From NCBI GenBank assembly GCA_016789725.1, contig JAEUQN010000032.1:1-47314 (forward strand): DNA of 47,314 nt, given 5' to 3'. The stretch is from Blastocatellia bacterium. Its GTDB lineage: Bacteria > Acidobacteriota > Blastocatellia > RBC074. Shown one piece after another: positions 28,260 to 37,426 of this stretch (position 1 is the stretch's first letter; the number at the start of each line of letters is the position of its first letter). The notes below the pieces were generated by a model, which was not told the DNA's origin, searched no databases, and was given only the letters and a program-made list of their open reading frames with translations. Position numbers and translations under genes: made by a program.

Positions 28260-28631
28260 TTACTGAAACCAAACGGTATACCCGGTAATTTTGCCCCGCG
28301 CATCGGTCTCAATATCGTATTTTTTGACTTCGATTTCCGGGCGAATCACTTCGCTCAGATACAACCGGACGACCTCACTGGGATAGTCTTTAAGCATCTC
28401 CGCTTTGCCGCGATGCGCGGCAAAGACGCTGATTTCGGTTGGCTCAATCTTCCAGCGCCGAACTACAGTTTGGTTTGGGGTTCGCAAGGGACGATCCCGG
28501 TCTCCGAAAAATTGACTTGGAACTAAAAAGACCGTCGCAATAATTAAGATTACGAGCAAGTCGTATTGCCAGGTTCCGCGTTCATAGGTCCAAATAAAAA
28601 TATTTCGGATTGTGCTGAGCAGCTTTTTCAT
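28260..28631 (-). CDS. Small single-pass membrane protein in the Lol-like operon
   Basis: I do not recognise this 123-aa protein. A basic N-terminus (MKKLLSTIRN) and an aromatic stretch precede one membrane helix (LLVILIIATVFLVPSQFF, about residues 25-42); the remaining 80 aa would face the periplasm and look like a small alpha/beta domain (EVIRPEIEVKKYDIETDARGKITGYTVWFQ). I choose ATG 28631; a TTG 33 nt upstream would overlap the ATPase stop. It lies between the ATPase and the LolA-like gene, so it may be an accessory part of that system. Confidence 0.65.
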   Translation of the reverse strand: MKKLLSTIRNIFIWTYERGTWQYDLLVILIIATVFLVPSQFFGDRDRPLRTPNQTVVRRWKIEPTEISVFAAHRGKAEMLKDYPSEVVRLYLSEVIRPEIEVKKYDIETDARGKITGYTVWFQ

Positions 28632-28660
28632 AGCAGTATCGCTTTCCCAACAATGCGCAA

Positions 28661-29329
28661 TCAATTGCTCACGATCTGTCCGTCGCGCATCAAAACCTTA
28701 CGATTGGCAATCTCCGCCGCTTCTGGGTTATGCGTAATCATCACTATCGTTTGCCCAATGTCTCGATTCAATTGCACCAACATCTGCAACACGATTTCAG
28801 AGTTTTCCGAATCCAGGTTGCCGGTTGGCTCATCCGCTAGAATAATCGCTGGACGATTGATGACCGCTCGCGCAATTGCCACGCGTTGTTGTTCTCCGCC
28901 CGATAATTCCAAGGGCTTATGTTTCATTTTATTTTCTAACTTGAGTAAGCGCAAGACTTCGCGGCGTAACTCCGCATTACCGCTCGTACCGTGAACATGT
29001 TCCGCAAGTTTCAAGTTACCTTCAGCGGTCAGGGTCGGGAATAAATTGAACCGCTGAAACACAAAGCCAATTTTACGACGACGGATGTCCGTGCGTTGTG
29101 CATCGCTGACTGCCGCCAAGTCCTCACCATCCACAATCACTTTGCCGCCCGTCGGTTTTAGCAGTCCGCCCAGAATATGTAACAACGTAGATTTGCCGCT
29201 GCCCGAATGACCCATGATGGAAACGAATTCGCCTTTTTCCACGTTCAGATTGACGCCACGCAACGCATGAACGTCAACTTTGCCGACGCGATACGTCATC
29301 ATCAAATTGTCTGTTTGCAAAATGGGCAT
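28661..29329 (-). CDS. LolD/MacB-type ABC transporter ATPase
   Basis: This 222-aa ATPase belongs to the MacB/LolD/FtsE group. Walker A is GHSGSGKST (residues 40-48), the Q-loop [14 protein letters not shown], the signature [14 protein letters not shown], Walker [13 protein letters not shown] and the switch His in MITHNP. It would power the permease encoded 14 nt upstream, extracting lipoproteins or other substrates from the inner membrane. Length and motifs are standard. The neighbouring LolA-like and lipoprotein genes favour LolD over a MacB drug-export role, but sequence alone does not separate these. Confidence 0.92.
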   Translation of the reverse strand: MPILQTDNLMMTYRVGKVDVHALRGVNLNVEKGEFVSIMGHSGSGKSTLLHILGGLLKPTGGKVIVDGEDLAAVSDAQRTDIRRRKIGFVFQRFNLFPTLTAEGNLKLAEHVHGTSGNAELRREVLRLLKLENKMKHKPLELSGGEQQRVAIARAVINRPAIILADEPTGNLDSENSEIVLQMLVQLNRDIGQTIVMITHNPEAAEIANRKVLMRDGQIVSN

Positions 29330-29343
29330 AAATTTATTCGCCG

Positions 29344-30435
29344 CTATTCATACGACAATGCTTTGACGGCGTCCTGATTGGCGGCGCGGACCGCTGGATA
29401 AAACGCGCCGCCGATCCCTGCGGCCAAGCCAATCAAAGTGGCAATCGCAATCCACGAGAACTGAAATTCAACTTGCAGCGTCGTTGTAGCTCCAATCACC
29501 CAACCGATCAGAAATGCTGCGATCAACCCTACGCTGACGCCGATCAAACTAATCGTAATAGCCTCTTTTTCTATTACGGAAATAATAAACCGCTTGGATG
29601 CGCCGAGCGATTTCAAGATACCAATTTCGCGCGTCCGTTCGGTAATCGTGGTGTACATCGCCAGCAAAATCACGAGCGAACTGACAATTGTCGAAAGTAC
29701 GAGAATCGTTTTGATGAAACCATCAATACCGGGAATTGCACGCTCAAAACTAGGCAAATCCCGGATTAACTGTACGGTGTTTCCCGGTAGCGTTTCATTG
29801 ATGCGTTTTTGGATTTCTTCCTGTTTTTCCGGGGTCACACATTTGACCATAATCATCGTACATTTGTTGGTCGAGGCTAGGTAGTTTTGCATCGCGGTTA
29901 AAGACATTTTGATCCGTGCGCCGGAGGGCGGAGAATAAATGCCCACAACTTTCAGCTTCTTACCAAAGACATCAATCTCATTGCCGATTTTTGCTTTCGA
30001 CTTGGCTGCTTTGAAATCATCCACGATGACTTCATTGTCATTTTGGAATATGCGTCCTTCAATGATCCTAAGACCACTCATCGCAGAATAGCTGTCAAAC
30101 TCGATTCCTTCCACAGCCTCCAATCCGATACCGGTGCCGCCGCCCTGAATATAGGCCCCTATCGGACTTACCTCTTTTACGCCTTCAATTTGTTTGAGGC
30201 GATCCGCATAGCGAACATCCAGTGGCAGGGATGAAGTTGTCAATACGCCGGAACCAGGACGCAAAAAGCGAATTTCCCCGCCGACGCCTTTCTCCCGCTT
30301 CATCCGATCATTAAGCATACCGCGTACCAAACCGGTGTTGACCAGAATCAGCACGACGCCCAAAGCGACACCCACGACGCTGACAAGCGTGCGCGTGGGG
30401 CGTTGGCGAATGTTGGCTAAAATCAAACTGTCCAT
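29344..30435 (-). CDS. FtsX/LolC-type ABC permease
   Basis: This 363-aa permease has the MacB/FtsX layout: one N-terminal helix ([21 protein letters not shown]), a periplasmic domain of about 200 aa, then three helices (about residues 235-350), with the coupling segment [19 protein letters not shown] between the second and third helices. Only one such permease gene is present, so the complex may be a homodimer. Its ATG overlaps the stop of the upstream lipoprotein gene as TAATG, and the ATPase gene follows after 14 nt. Confidence 0.9.
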   Translation of the reverse strand: MDSLILANIRQRPTRTLVSVVGVALGVVLILVNTGLVRGMLNDRMKREKGVGGEIRFLRPGSGVLTTSSLPLDVRYADRLKQIEGVKEVSPIGAYIQGGGTGIGLEAVEGIEFDSYSAMSGLRIIEGRIFQNDNEVIVDDFKAAKSKAKIGNEIDVFGKKLKVVGIYSPPSGARIKMSLTAMQNYLASTNKCTMIMVKCVTPEKQEEIQKRINETLPGNTVQLIRDLPSFERAIPGIDGFIKTILVLSTIVSSLVILLAMYTTITERTREIGILKSLGASKRFIISVIEKEAITISLIGVSVGLIAAFLIGWVIGATTTLQVEFQFSWIAIATLIGLAAGIGGAFYPAVRAANQDAVKALSYE

Positions 30436-31424
30436 TAGTTAGGCTGTTTGTCCAAATCTGTTTCTGGGAGCTTCTGATCGTTTTCCAACACGAAAGCAGT
30501 GGCCGGTAAATCTTCTATATTGAACTCGGTACTATCCGCCAAGAGGTTTAGTTCTGCGGAATATTGATCGTAAGGGCGTCGAACTTCGATGACACTTGGA
30601 CGCAAAATCTGACTGTCAGGATTGAGTCTGGTGTAGTTCGAATATCGAGCATCGGTAATCAATCGGCCTTTGGCGTCAAAGACCTGCTGTCGCTTCAATT
30701 GCAACTGGCTATTGCGATCAAACCAGAGCCGACGTTTCAAAACCCCAATATTTTTGGTCGTGTCGGTAATTTCCATTTCCGAAACGACATAGAAACTGCG
30801 AATCACCCGCGAATTTTTCTTTGCGCCGGGGCGCGTATCAGGTTCTTCGCTCAACTCCTCCTGCACGTTGTAAACAAATCCCGCTTTTCCAATCTGCAAT
30901 GGGCGTACCAGAAGCGCATCGGTAAAGTGAAAAGGGCGCGCATTGATGAATCCCGATTGTTGCGCTTCTTTTTTGTCTTGCAGCCTTTCGCGCCAGCGAC
31001 TGTAATCTGCATTGTTTGTGCCAAGCAAAAAGCGTTTGTATTTGTCGTAGTAGATCGCCACTTTGAAATGCTCGGAATCCGAAACCATTTCCGCGAGCTT
31101 GGTTTTGGCAACAGGAACTTGAATGATGAGTCGAATCTTGCCCGGTCGTTGCAACACGATGGTTGCGTCGGCTGCTCCGCGATAGCGTTCCGAGGAAGCA
31201 GAATCCACGAACTTCATCGAAACCCGCGTTGCACGCATGGATTCGACATCCGTAAAAAGTTTTAATTGTGCAACAAGTACGTCGAAATCCGCCTCCGCCA
31301 CAGGCGTTAGCGGTTGGGGAATGGAGTCGTCTCTGTATTTGACGAGACTGGCACAAGAACTCAGCAGCGCAATAAATGCCAGAAAACAAACAGTCAGGGT
31401 CAAACGAAGCGTTAGGCGAAACAT
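30435..31424 (-). CDS. LolB-like outer-membrane lipoprotein
   Basis: This is a 329-aa lipoprotein. I start it at the ATG at 31424, which puts a lipobox (LLSSC) at the end of the N-terminal hydrophobic segment; the open frame reaches 31622 without support. After the lipid Cys, the mature part reads as a LolA/LolB-like half barrel: [35 protein letters not shown], then [18 protein letters not shown], and late strands [25 protein letters not shown]. It precedes and overlaps (TAATG) the ABC permease gene and shares a transcript with LolD-like and LolA-like genes. I infer that it accepts or inserts lipoproteins at the outer membrane. LolB is classically limited to beta/gammaproteobacteria, so this call is tentative. 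Confidence 0.65.
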   Translation of the reverse strand: MFRLTLRLTLTVCFLAFIALLSSCASLVKYRDDSIPQPLTPVAEADFDVLVAQLKLFTDVESMRATRVSMKFVDSASSERYRGAADATIVLQRPGKIRLIIQVPVAKTKLAEMVSDSEHFKVAIYYDKYKRFLLGTNNADYSRWRERLQDKKEAQQSGFINARPFHFTDALLVRPLQIGKAGFVYNVQEELSEEPDTRPGAKKNSRVIRSFYVVSEMEITDTTKNIGVLKRRLWFDRNSQLQLKRQQVFDAKGRLITDARYSNYTRLNPDSQILRPSVIEVRRPYDQYSAELNLLADSTEFNIEDLPATAFVLENDQKLPETDLDKQPN

Positions 31425-31521
31425 GGGGCGAAGTATGGGGCAACTTCGGTTCGGATTAGCCTCAGTCATAGAAAATCTTGACGCATCATTGCTTAGCAGA
31501 TTGCCCGAAAACAAGGCAGCC

Positions 31522-31550
31522 AAGCTAACAGATGACCTATACCTTGTCAA
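31522..31550 (-). promoter_or_regulatory. Candidate sigma-70 promoter of the Lol-like operon
   Basis: On the minus strand a perfect TTGACA (31545-31550) is followed after 17 nt by TAGCTT (31522-31527), which keeps the key T, A and final T of the -10 box. It lies about 100 nt before the lipoprotein start at 31424 and after the end of the CoA-transferase-family gene (31603). Confidence 0.45.
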
Positions 31551-31602
31551 ACCAGCACCCATTGCACTGGCGTGATGCTTCCACGCAGATTTGGCGGGAC
31601 AT

Positions 31603-32736
31603 TTATTGAATTGCATTGTCACTCTTCAGCGCTGTAATTTCGTTCGCGTTGAAGCCCCAATCCAGTAACGCTTTTTCAGTGTGTTCACCTGCCAGCGGCG
31701 GCGGACATTGAATCTCCGGCAGCGTGCGGCTGAAGCGAGGCGCAGGCGCAGGTTGTACGACGCCATCGAATTCCAGAAACGTGGCACGGCCCTGATTGTG
31801 TGGATGATTGGGTGCTTCGTCCAAATCCAGTACCGGAGCAAAGCACACATCCGAGCCTTCCATTAAGGCGCACCACTCGGCGCGCGTTTTGGTTTTGAAA
31901 ATCGTCATAAGTTTGGCTTTCAGTTCCGGCCATTGTTTGGGGTTCATTTGCTCCTGAAAGGTGGGATCTTCCGCGAGTCCACAATGTTGCAGAAGGAGCG
32001 CGTAAAATTGCGGTTCAATCGAACCAATTGCCACATATTTTCCGTCGGCACATTCATACGTGTCGTAAAAATGTGCCGCGCCATCAAGCATATTTACGCC
32101 TCGCTCGTTGCGCCAATGGCCTAACGCTTTGCGACCATAAATGATCGCCATCAACGCCGCTGCGCCATCCGTCATCGCGGCATCAATGACTTGCCCTTGC
32201 CCAGATTGCCGAGTCTCAAGCAATGCACAGACGATGCCGAACGCGAGCATCATCCCACCACCACCAAAATCACCGACCAGGTTCAGCGGAGGCACCGGCT
32301 TTTCGCCTTTGCGCCCGATGGCATGCAGTGCGCCACTCAAGGCAATGTAGTTGATGTCGTGTCCGGCAGCATCTTTTAACGGGCCGGTTTGTCCCCAACC
32401 TGTCATCCGTCCGTAGACCAGTCGTGGATTACGGACCAGGCAAATCTCTGGCCCCAATCCAAGCCGCTCCATCACGCCGGGACGAAACCCCTCAATCAGC
32501 ACATCGGCGTTATCAATTAAGCGCAGCACTGTTTCAACGCCGCTGGGGTGTTTTAAATCCACTGCAATCGAACGGCGACCGCGCAGATAAACATCAGCTC
32601 TGGAACCTTTGCCTTTGGCGCTCAACCGATCCACGCGAATCACTTCTGCGCCCATATCGGCGAGCATCATCGCGCAAAACGGTCCTGGCCCGATGCCTGC
32701 AAGTTCGACAACTTTGATTCCTTTGAGTGGACCCAT
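31603..32736 (-). CDS. Alpha-methylacyl-CoA racemase (CoA-transferase family III)
   Basis: This 377-aa enzyme of the CaiB/BaiF family is best placed as alpha-methylacyl-CoA racemase, which interconverts R- and S-2-methylacyl-CoA. The racemase pocket is clear: [30 protein letters not shown] with His at residue 126, and [10 protein letters not shown] with Asp at residue 156, the same numbers as the known catalytic pair of the Mycobacterium enzyme. The N-terminus [18 protein letters not shown] is typical of family III. It follows rnhB by 15 nt on the same strand and may be read from it. It would serve branched fatty-acid degradation or synthesis. Confidence 0.88.
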   Translation of the reverse strand: MGPLKGIKVVELAGIGPGPFCAMMLADMGAEVIRVDRLSAKGKGSRADVYLRGRRSIAVDLKHPSGVETVLRLIDNADVLIEGFRPGVMERLGLGPEICLVRNPRLVYGRMTGWGQTGPLKDAAGHDINYIALSGALHAIGRKGEKPVPPLNLVGDFGGGGMMLAFGIVCALLETRQSGQGQVIDAAMTDGAAALMAIIYGRKALGHWRNERGVNMLDGAAHFYDTYECADGKYVAIGSIEPQFYALLLQHCGLAEDPTFQEQMNPKQWPELKAKLMTIFKTKTRAEWCALMEGSDVCFAPVLDLDEAPNHPHNQGRATFLEFDGVVQPAPAPRFSRTLPEIQCPPPLAGEHTEKALLDWGFNANEITALKSDNAIQ

Positions 32737-32751
32737 TGGATGCTCTCCTGC

Positions 32752-33402
32752 TTATGTTTGAAAAAGACGTGATTGCTCCGCTTCCGGCAACACTTTGCGA
32801 AACGTGAGGCGGTGAATTTTGCTCGGCCCGATTTTGCGCAACGCTTGCAGATGTTCGGCAGTGCCATAGCCTGCGTTGCTCACAAATCTGTAACCGGGAA
32901 ATTCCTGATCGTAATCTGCCATCCATTGGTCGCGCGCGACTTTGGCAATGATGGAAGCTGCGGCAATCGAAACGGATTTTGCATCGCCTTTGATAATCGC
33001 TTTTTGCGGGATCGCCAATTCTTTGAGCGACACCGCATCCAGCAACAAATAATCTGGTGTGGGATTGAGCGATTGAATTGCCTGGCGCATTGCTTTGTGC
33101 GTGGCTTGCAGAATATTGATGCGGTCAATTTCCTCGGCCTCCACCCGCGCAATAGCGAACGCCAGCGCCGCTTTCCGAATCTCTGCATCAAGTTTTTCTC
33201 GCCTCGCAGCCGTGAGTTTTTTCGAGTCGTTTAGTCCCTTTGGAATGCAATTCAGATCAAGGATTACCGCTGCCGCAACCACCGGACCAGCCAGTGCGCC
33301 ACGCCCAACTTCGTCAATGCCTGCGATAAGTCGTGCGCCGCAGTCCTGTGCTTCGGCCTCAAAAGTTGCATCGCACATAATGGGGATTGACAGTTGTGGC
33401 AT
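32752..33402 (-). CDS. rnhB: Ribonuclease HII
   Basis: This is a 216-aa enzyme that removes RNA and single ribonucleotides from DNA. The active site appears in AGIDEVGRGALAGPVVAAAVI (Asp, Glu) and YLLLDAV (Asp), with the basic GDAKSVSIAAASIIAKVARD helix typical of type 2 RNases H. I place the start at the ATG at 33402; frames to 33378, 33426 or 33465 are possible, but the latter two would run through the terminator-like hairpin at 33420-33463. No clear Shine-Dalgarno helps. It lies in the usual rplS-rnhB order. Confidence 0.93.
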   Translation of the reverse strand: MPQLSIPIMCDATFEAEAQDCGARLIAGIDEVGRGALAGPVVAAAVILDLNCIPKGLNDSKKLTAARREKLDAEIRKAALAFAIARVEAEEIDRINILQATHKAMRQAIQSLNPTPDYLLLDAVSLKELAIPQKAIIKGDAKSVSIAAASIIAKVARDQWMADYDQEFPGYRFVSNAGYGTAEHLQALRKIGPSKIHRLTFRKVLPEAEQSRLFQT

Positions 33403-33463
33403 GGGCAAAAAAAGAAAGCGGCGCATTAAATGAGAAGTGTGAAAAATCCTCATTAAATGCGCC
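33403..33463 (-). terminator. Terminator-like hairpin between rplS and rnhB
   Basis: The arms 33420-33434 and 33449-33463 form 14 of 15 pairs around a 14-nt loop. Read on the minus strand the stem is followed by CGCTTTCTTTTTTT. This has the layout of an intrinsic terminator after the ffh-to-rplS block, placed directly before the rnhB start, so rnhB may be expressed by read-through or a local promoter. Confidence 0.75.
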
Positions 33464-33507
33464 AAATTCTCTAGCTCGAAAACGCCAACCGCTCTTGTTG
33501 AGCGACT

Positions 33508-33882
33508 TTATTTGGCCGCTTTCGCGGAATGCATGCGCGTATCGCGTTCTCGCAAGCGCGCTGCTTTGCCACGCAATTTACGCAGATAGTACAGCTTGGC
33601 GCGACGGACGCGACCATGCTTGACGACCTCAATTTTTCCGACGATGGTGGCGTGCAGAGGGAAGACACGTTCGACGCCAATGCCAAAGGAAGTTTTGCGA
33701 ACGGTGATGGATTCCCGCACACCGCTGCCGCGTCGCGCAATGACGACGCCTTCAAACGCCTGCAAGCGTTCTTTATTCTCACTTTCTTTAATGCGCACAT
33801 GAACGCGCACCGTATCGCCCGGAATAAATTCGGGGATGTCGCTGCGCAACTGCGCACTGTCAATTTGATCCAATGATTGCAT
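33508..33882 (-). CDS. rplS: 50S ribosomal protein L19
   Basis: This is a 124-aa ribosomal protein at the 30S-50S interface. Diagnostic segments are [53 protein letters not shown] and [25 protein letters not shown] precedes the ATG. The gene follows trmD by 8 nt in the classical order. The C-terminus ([11 protein letters not shown]) is a short basic tail as in many L19 proteins. Confidence 0.97.
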   Translation of the reverse strand: MQSLDQIDSAQLRSDIPEFIPGDTVRVHVRIKESENKERLQAFEGVVIARRGSGVRESITVRKTSFGIGVERVFPLHATIVGKIEVVKHGRVRRAKLYYLRKLRGKAARLRERDTRMHSAKAAK

Positions 33883-33890
33883 AAGTCACC

Positions 33891-34637
33891 TCAGTTTTCT
33901 TGTTGTGTTTCTTCAATCCACCGCTGCTCTTCAGCCGTGAGTGCAGCGCGCGCCAGCAAAGCTTGAATTAGGTCCGGGCGCATTTTCAATGTTTTCCGTA
34001 ACGCCTCGCGCCGACGCCATTTGGCAATATTTGCATGATGTCCGCTTAACAAAATTTCCGGGACGTCTATTCCGTTAAAACTGGCAGGCCGCGTATATTG
34101 TGGAAAATCCAGCAGGCCTGTTGAGAAAGAATCATTCACTGCCGAAGTTGCACTGCCCAACACATTCGGCAGCAACCGCGTAATCGCATCCACCAAGACC
34201 ATCGCCGGAATTTCGCCTCCGGTCAGTACATAATCACCGATGGAAATTTCGTCTGTGACGATGTGTTGCGCCACTCGTTCATCTACGCCTTCGTACCGCC
34301 CGCAAATCAAAATCATTTGCGTGAAATTATGGGCGAATCGTTGGGCCTCGCTTTGCTGAAAAACGCGACCTTGCGGTGTCAGCAAAACAACCGCCGTTTG
34401 TTCATCCGGCTTCCGTAACGCTTCGACCGCGCGAAAGAGCGGTTCCGGTTTTAGCACCATCCCGTCATCGCCTCCGAACGGGCGATCATCCACGATGTGA
34501 TGCTTGTCAGTTGTAAAAGAACGTAAGTCGTGAATATTAACTTCGACCTGCCCTTGCTGTTTCGCGCGCCGAATAATTCCGAATTCAAATGGCCCGACGA
34601 AAAATTCCGGGAAGATTGTCAGCAGATCGAAACGCAT
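33891..34637 (-). CDS. trmD: tRNA (guanine-N1-)-methyltransferase
   Basis: This 248-aa SPOUT-class enzyme makes m1G37 in tRNAs, which prevents frameshifting. The N-terminal [11 protein letters not shown], the trefoil-knot SAM site [22 protein letters not shown] and the [27 protein letters not shown] tail are all diagnostic. The sequence is full length. It starts 9 nt after the rimM stop and ends 8 nt before rplS. Confidence 0.97.
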   Translation of the reverse strand: MRFDLLTIFPEFFVGPFEFGIIRRAKQQGQVEVNIHDLRSFTTDKHHIVDDRPFGGDDGMVLKPEPLFRAVEALRKPDEQTAVVLLTPQGRVFQQSEAQRFAHNFTQMILICGRYEGVDERVAQHIVTDEISIGDYVLTGGEIPAMVLVDAITRLLPNVLGSATSAVNDSFSTGLLDFPQYTRPASFNGIDVPEILLSGHHANIAKWRRREALRKTLKMRPDLIQALLARAALTAEEQRWIEETQQEN

Positions 34638-34646
34638 ACCGCTTCA

Positions 34647-35183
34647 TCACAAATCCAGCAACCCTTGCGGCGGATTCACCACAATCTTCTTGTGATCTAT
34701 ATCAACGTCGGGGCAAATATCGCGGGTCAGTGGAATCAAAAACTCTCTGGTTTGATTTTTGACCATTAACACCGGGGCCGCTCCGTAATCATTGACCCTG
34801 ACGACCGTACCTAGTGATTGACCGTCTATTGTGACCACTTCGCAGCCTTCCAAATCGAACAGGTAATACTCATCCTCCTCTAGTTCGATTAACTCCTCGC
34901 GGTCAATGACGACACTGGCCCCGCGCAATCCTTCAGCACTGTCGGCATCATCGTAGCCTGCAAATTTTAGCAGCACACGACCTTTATGAAACCGATGCTG
35001 CTCTAGTTCAAAGATGCCAAGAACCCTGCCGTCACGCAACAGTGCTACTTCGGTAAGTTCAGCAAAGCGGTCAGGGAAGTCAGTCAAAATATCTGCAATC
35101 ACTTCGCCCCGCACGCCCTGCGGGCGGGCGATCCGTGCAATCGAAATCAACTGTTCAGATTGTGCCGCCTCAGGCTCCGCCAT
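34647..35183 (-). CDS. rimM: Ribosome maturation factor RimM
   Basis: This 178-aa 16S rRNA-processing protein helps assemble the 30S head. It has the N-terminal RimM barrel (IARPQGVRGEVIADILTDFPDRF, RFHKGRVLLKFAGYDDADSAEGLRG) and a C-terminal PRC barrel (YYLFDLEGCEVVTIDGQSLGTVVRVNDYG, FLIPLTRDICPDVDIDHKKIVV). It lies 29 nt after the KH-domain gene and 9 nt before trmD in the conserved block. Confidence 0.95.
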   Translation of the reverse strand: MAEPEAAQSEQLISIARIARPQGVRGEVIADILTDFPDRFAELTEVALLRDGRVLGIFELEQHRFHKGRVLLKFAGYDDADSAEGLRGASVVIDREELIELEEDEYYLFDLEGCEVVTIDGQSLGTVVRVNDYGAAPVLMVKNQTREFLIPLTRDICPDVDIDHKKIVVNPPQGLLDL

Positions 35184-35212
35184 CAGGGTTTGTTGTTCCA
35201 GCCAATTGGATT

Positions 35213-35443
35213 TTATTCCAGAATTTCGAGCACGAAGCGTTTTTTCAACTTTGTCCCAGACGCCGCCAGAATAGTCCGAATTGCCCGTGCGGTTCGCCCT
35301 TGTCTCCCGATAACTTTGCCGAGATCACCAGGGGCGACTCGCAACTCAATGACGGTTTTCTGGTCGCGCTCGATTTCTTTGACATTGACCTCGTCAGGGT
35401 GATCCACCAACGCCTTGGCTATCAACTCTACGAGTTCTTTCAT
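35213..35443 (-). CDS. khpA: KH-domain RNA-binding protein KhpA
   Basis: This 76-aa single KH domain shows the invariant loop [22 protein letters not shown] stands before the ATG. It is always found next to rpsP and rimM in many phyla; KhpA binds RNA and, with KhpB, influences cell elongation in some bacteria. The sequence is complete. The 108 nt between it and rpsP hold a 7-bp inverted repeat (GGTTGTG/CACAACC) but no strong signal. Confidence 0.93.
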   Translation of the reverse strand: MKELVELIAKALVDHPDEVNVKEIERDQKTVIELRVAPGDLGKVIGRQGRTARAIRTILAASGTKLKKRFVLEILE

Positions 35444-35551
35444 TACTAAACCTCCACAATAAGCTCAAATCAGTGCCTTGCGCCTCGGTTGTGGGGGAAG
35501 AGAAGGTCAATCCAGGACACAACCCAAGAAGAGCTAGTATGCGAAAAACAA

Positions 35552-35806
35552 CTATACCGTCGCGGTTGCTTCGGGTGGATTCTTACGAATCAAATTCCGC
35601 ACGGTCTCGGTTGGTTGTGCGCCGCATTTGAGCCAATAAGCAATTCGCTCGTGATCCAGCTTCAGCTCGCTTGGTTCACGACAGGGGTTATAATGGCCCA
35701 CGATTTCAACGAATCGTCCATCACGTTTGCCCCGTTTTTCCGCCACAATGACACGGTAAAAAGGACGTTTCTTGGCTCCCATACGAGTTAATCTAATTGC
35801 TAACAA
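35552..35806 (-). CDS. rpsP: 30S ribosomal protein S16
   Basis: This 84-aa ribosomal protein begins [20 protein letters not shown], followed by [12 protein letters not shown] and [20 protein letters not shown], all diagnostic. The start is a TTG at 35804-35806: GGAGG stands 7 nt ahead on the minus strand, and this N-terminus matches the family, whereas the first ATG (residue 9) would cut into the conserved strand. The gene follows ffh by 29 nt. The TTG start may tune expression. Confidence 0.95.
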   Translation of the reverse strand: MLAIRLTRMGAKKRPFYRVIVAEKRGKRDGRFVEIVGHYNPCREPSELKLDHERIAYWLKCGAQPTETVRNLIRKNPPEATATV

Positions 35807-35835
35807 GTTCGTACCTCCAAATCGAAAGCAGCGAA

Positions 35836-37248
35836 TTATCTTCGCTTTTTCTTCTTAACTTTTATGCGTTCTTTCTTCTTGCCGCCAATGCCTGTCAGCC
35901 GTTGAGCAACTTTGCCGCCCAGACCGCCGAGCATTCCGCCGCCGCCCATCATGGCTTTCATCATCTGCTTCATTTGCGCATACTCCTGAAGCATTTGATT
36001 GACTTCGTTCATCGTTGTTCCGCTGCCACGCGCGATGCGTTTGCGGCGGGACATATTAATAATCAAATGATTGTCGCGCTCGCCCGGCGTCATCGAATCA
36101 ATAATGGCTTCGGTGCGTTTGAGCTGCTTTTCCATCTGCGTTGACATTTCCGGTGTCAACTTCGGCATGCCTTTGAACATGTCACCAGGTAGCAGGCTCA
36201 TCACGCTTTGCAGCGAGCCAAGCTTTTTGATTTGCCCCAGCGAATCGCGGAAATCTTCGAGCGTGAATTGATTCCGCTCGAATTTCTTTTGCATTTCCTC
36301 GGCTTTTTTCTCGTCAATTTCGGACTGCGCTTTTTCAATCAGCGACATTACATCGCCCATGCCGAGAATACGCGAAGCAATGCGATCCGGGTAAAACGGA
36401 TCCAGCGCGTCATATTTTTCGCCAACACCGACAAACTTAATCGGTTGTCCGATAACTTCTTTAATGGAAAGCGCCGCACCACCGCGCGCGTCACCATCCA
36501 TCTTGGTCAGGATCACACCCGTAATGCCGACCTGGCTGTGAAACTCGGACGCACTTTTGACGGCGTCTTGCCCGGTCATCGCATCCGCAACGAACAGGGT
36601 TTCGATGGGTTGCATTTCCGCTTTGATGTTGCGCAACTCATCCATGAGCGCGTCGTCAATATGCAAACGACCCGCCGTGTCAATCATCAGCGTATCAAAA
36701 CCAACTTGTTCGCAATGCTTACGTGCCGCGCGACACAGTTCTAATGGATCATTTACGCCCGCGCCATCAAACACTGGAATCCCAATCGCTTTGCCAATGA
36801 CCGCCAGTTGATCGCGCGCCGCCGGACGATAAACGTCCACCGAAAGCAGCAGGGGATTGCGATTCTGATTTTTCTTGAGCCAGCTTGAGAGCTTCCCCGT
36901 TGAAGTGGTTTTACCTGATCCCTGCAACCCGACAATCATCACGCAATTGGGTCGCCTTGAAGTAAACAGCAACTGCGAAGAGGTGCCACCAAGCATGTGG
37001 ACCAGTTCGTCGTTCACAATTTTGACGACCTGCTGCCCTGGGTTCAGACCTTCTATCACGTCTGCGCCGACGGCTTTGGCTTTGACACGCTCAATAAAGT
37101 TCCTGACGACTTTGAAGTTGACGTCCGCTTCCAGCAGCGCAATGCGAATCTCCCGCATCGCTAATTCCAGATGCTCCGGCGTCAGGCGGCTTTCGCCGCG
37201 CAAATCCTTAAGAACCTTTTTGAGTTTATCTGACAGCGCCTCAAACAT
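35836..37248 (-). CDS. ffh: Signal recognition particle GTPase Ffh/SRP54
   Basis: This 470-aa protein targets nascent membrane proteins to the translocon. An N domain ([18 protein letters not shown]) precedes the GTPase domain, with [18 protein letters not shown] (P loop), [27 protein letters not shown] and [14 protein letters not shown]. The M domain follows with [22 protein letters not shown] and a Met-rich stretch ([20 protein letters not shown]), ending in a Lys-rich tail. I start it at ATG 37248; a TTG two codons upstream is less likely. It heads the ffh-rpsP-khpA-rimM-trmD-rplS block and is divergent from argS. Confidence 0.97.
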   Translation of the reverse strand: MFEALSDKLKKVLKDLRGESRLTPEHLELAMREIRIALLEADVNFKVVRNFIERVKAKAVGADVIEGLNPGQQVVKIVNDELVHMLGGTSSQLLFTSRRPNCVMIVGLQGSGKTTSTGKLSSWLKKNQNRNPLLLSVDVYRPAARDQLAVIGKAIGIPVFDGAGVNDPLELCRAARKHCEQVGFDTLMIDTAGRLHIDDALMDELRNIKAEMQPIETLFVADAMTGQDAVKSASEFHSQVGITGVILTKMDGDARGGAALSIKEVIGQPIKFVGVGEKYDALDPFYPDRIASRILGMGDVMSLIEKAQSEIDEKKAEEMQKKFERNQFTLEDFRDSLGQIKKLGSLQSVMSLLPGDMFKGMPKLTPEMSTQMEKQLKRTEAIIDSMTPGERDNHLIINMSRRKRIARGSGTTMNEVNQMLQEYAQMKQMMKAMMGGGGMLGGLGGKVAQRLTGIGGKKKERIKVKKKKRR

Positions 37249-37267
37249 AATCAATCAGCATCACTAA

Positions 37268-37281
37268 AGCCAAAGTTGGCT
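37268..37281. promoter_or_regulatory. Palindrome in the ffh leader
   Basis: AGCCAAAGTTGGCT has two 6-bp arms (AGCCAA/TTGGCT) around AG. It lies 20 nt upstream of the ffh start, inside the leader that the candidate ffh promoter would produce. It could be an operator or a small leader hairpin. Confidence 0.3.
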
Positions 37282-37297
37282 AGACGCAAAAGCGGTA

Positions 37298-37327
37298 AGG
37301 ATAGAAAACGATGGGTGAGATTGTCAA
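37298..37327 (-). promoter_or_regulatory. Candidate sigma-70 promoter of the ffh operon
   Basis: On the minus strand TTGACA (37322-37327) is followed after 18 nt by TATCCT (37298-37303). Transcription would begin near 37291, about 43 nt before the ffh ATG. The -35 box is perfect and the -10 box matches at four of six positions. Confidence 0.5.
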
Positions 37328-37358
37328 GATAAGCTTCGTGCCATGTGCATTTTCAGGT

Positions 37359-37388
37359 TTGACGCTTTGGCGCGAAAGATGCTACAAC
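37359..37388 (+). promoter_or_regulatory. Candidate sigma-70 promoter of argS
   Basis: TTGACG (37359-37364) and TACAAC (37383-37388) are spaced by 18 nt. Transcription would begin near 37395, about 30 nt before the ATG at 37427 and its GAGGA site. This supports the shorter argS start over the ATG at 37343. Confidence 0.4.
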
Positions 37389-37426
37389 CCTTCCTTTTCA
37401 CGCCCAAACGCGAGGAATCAACTCTT

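Noticed and set aside
37343..37426. Earlier in-frame ATG for argS
   Set aside because: It lies upstream of the likely promoter, has no Shine-Dalgarno and adds residues not seen in the family.
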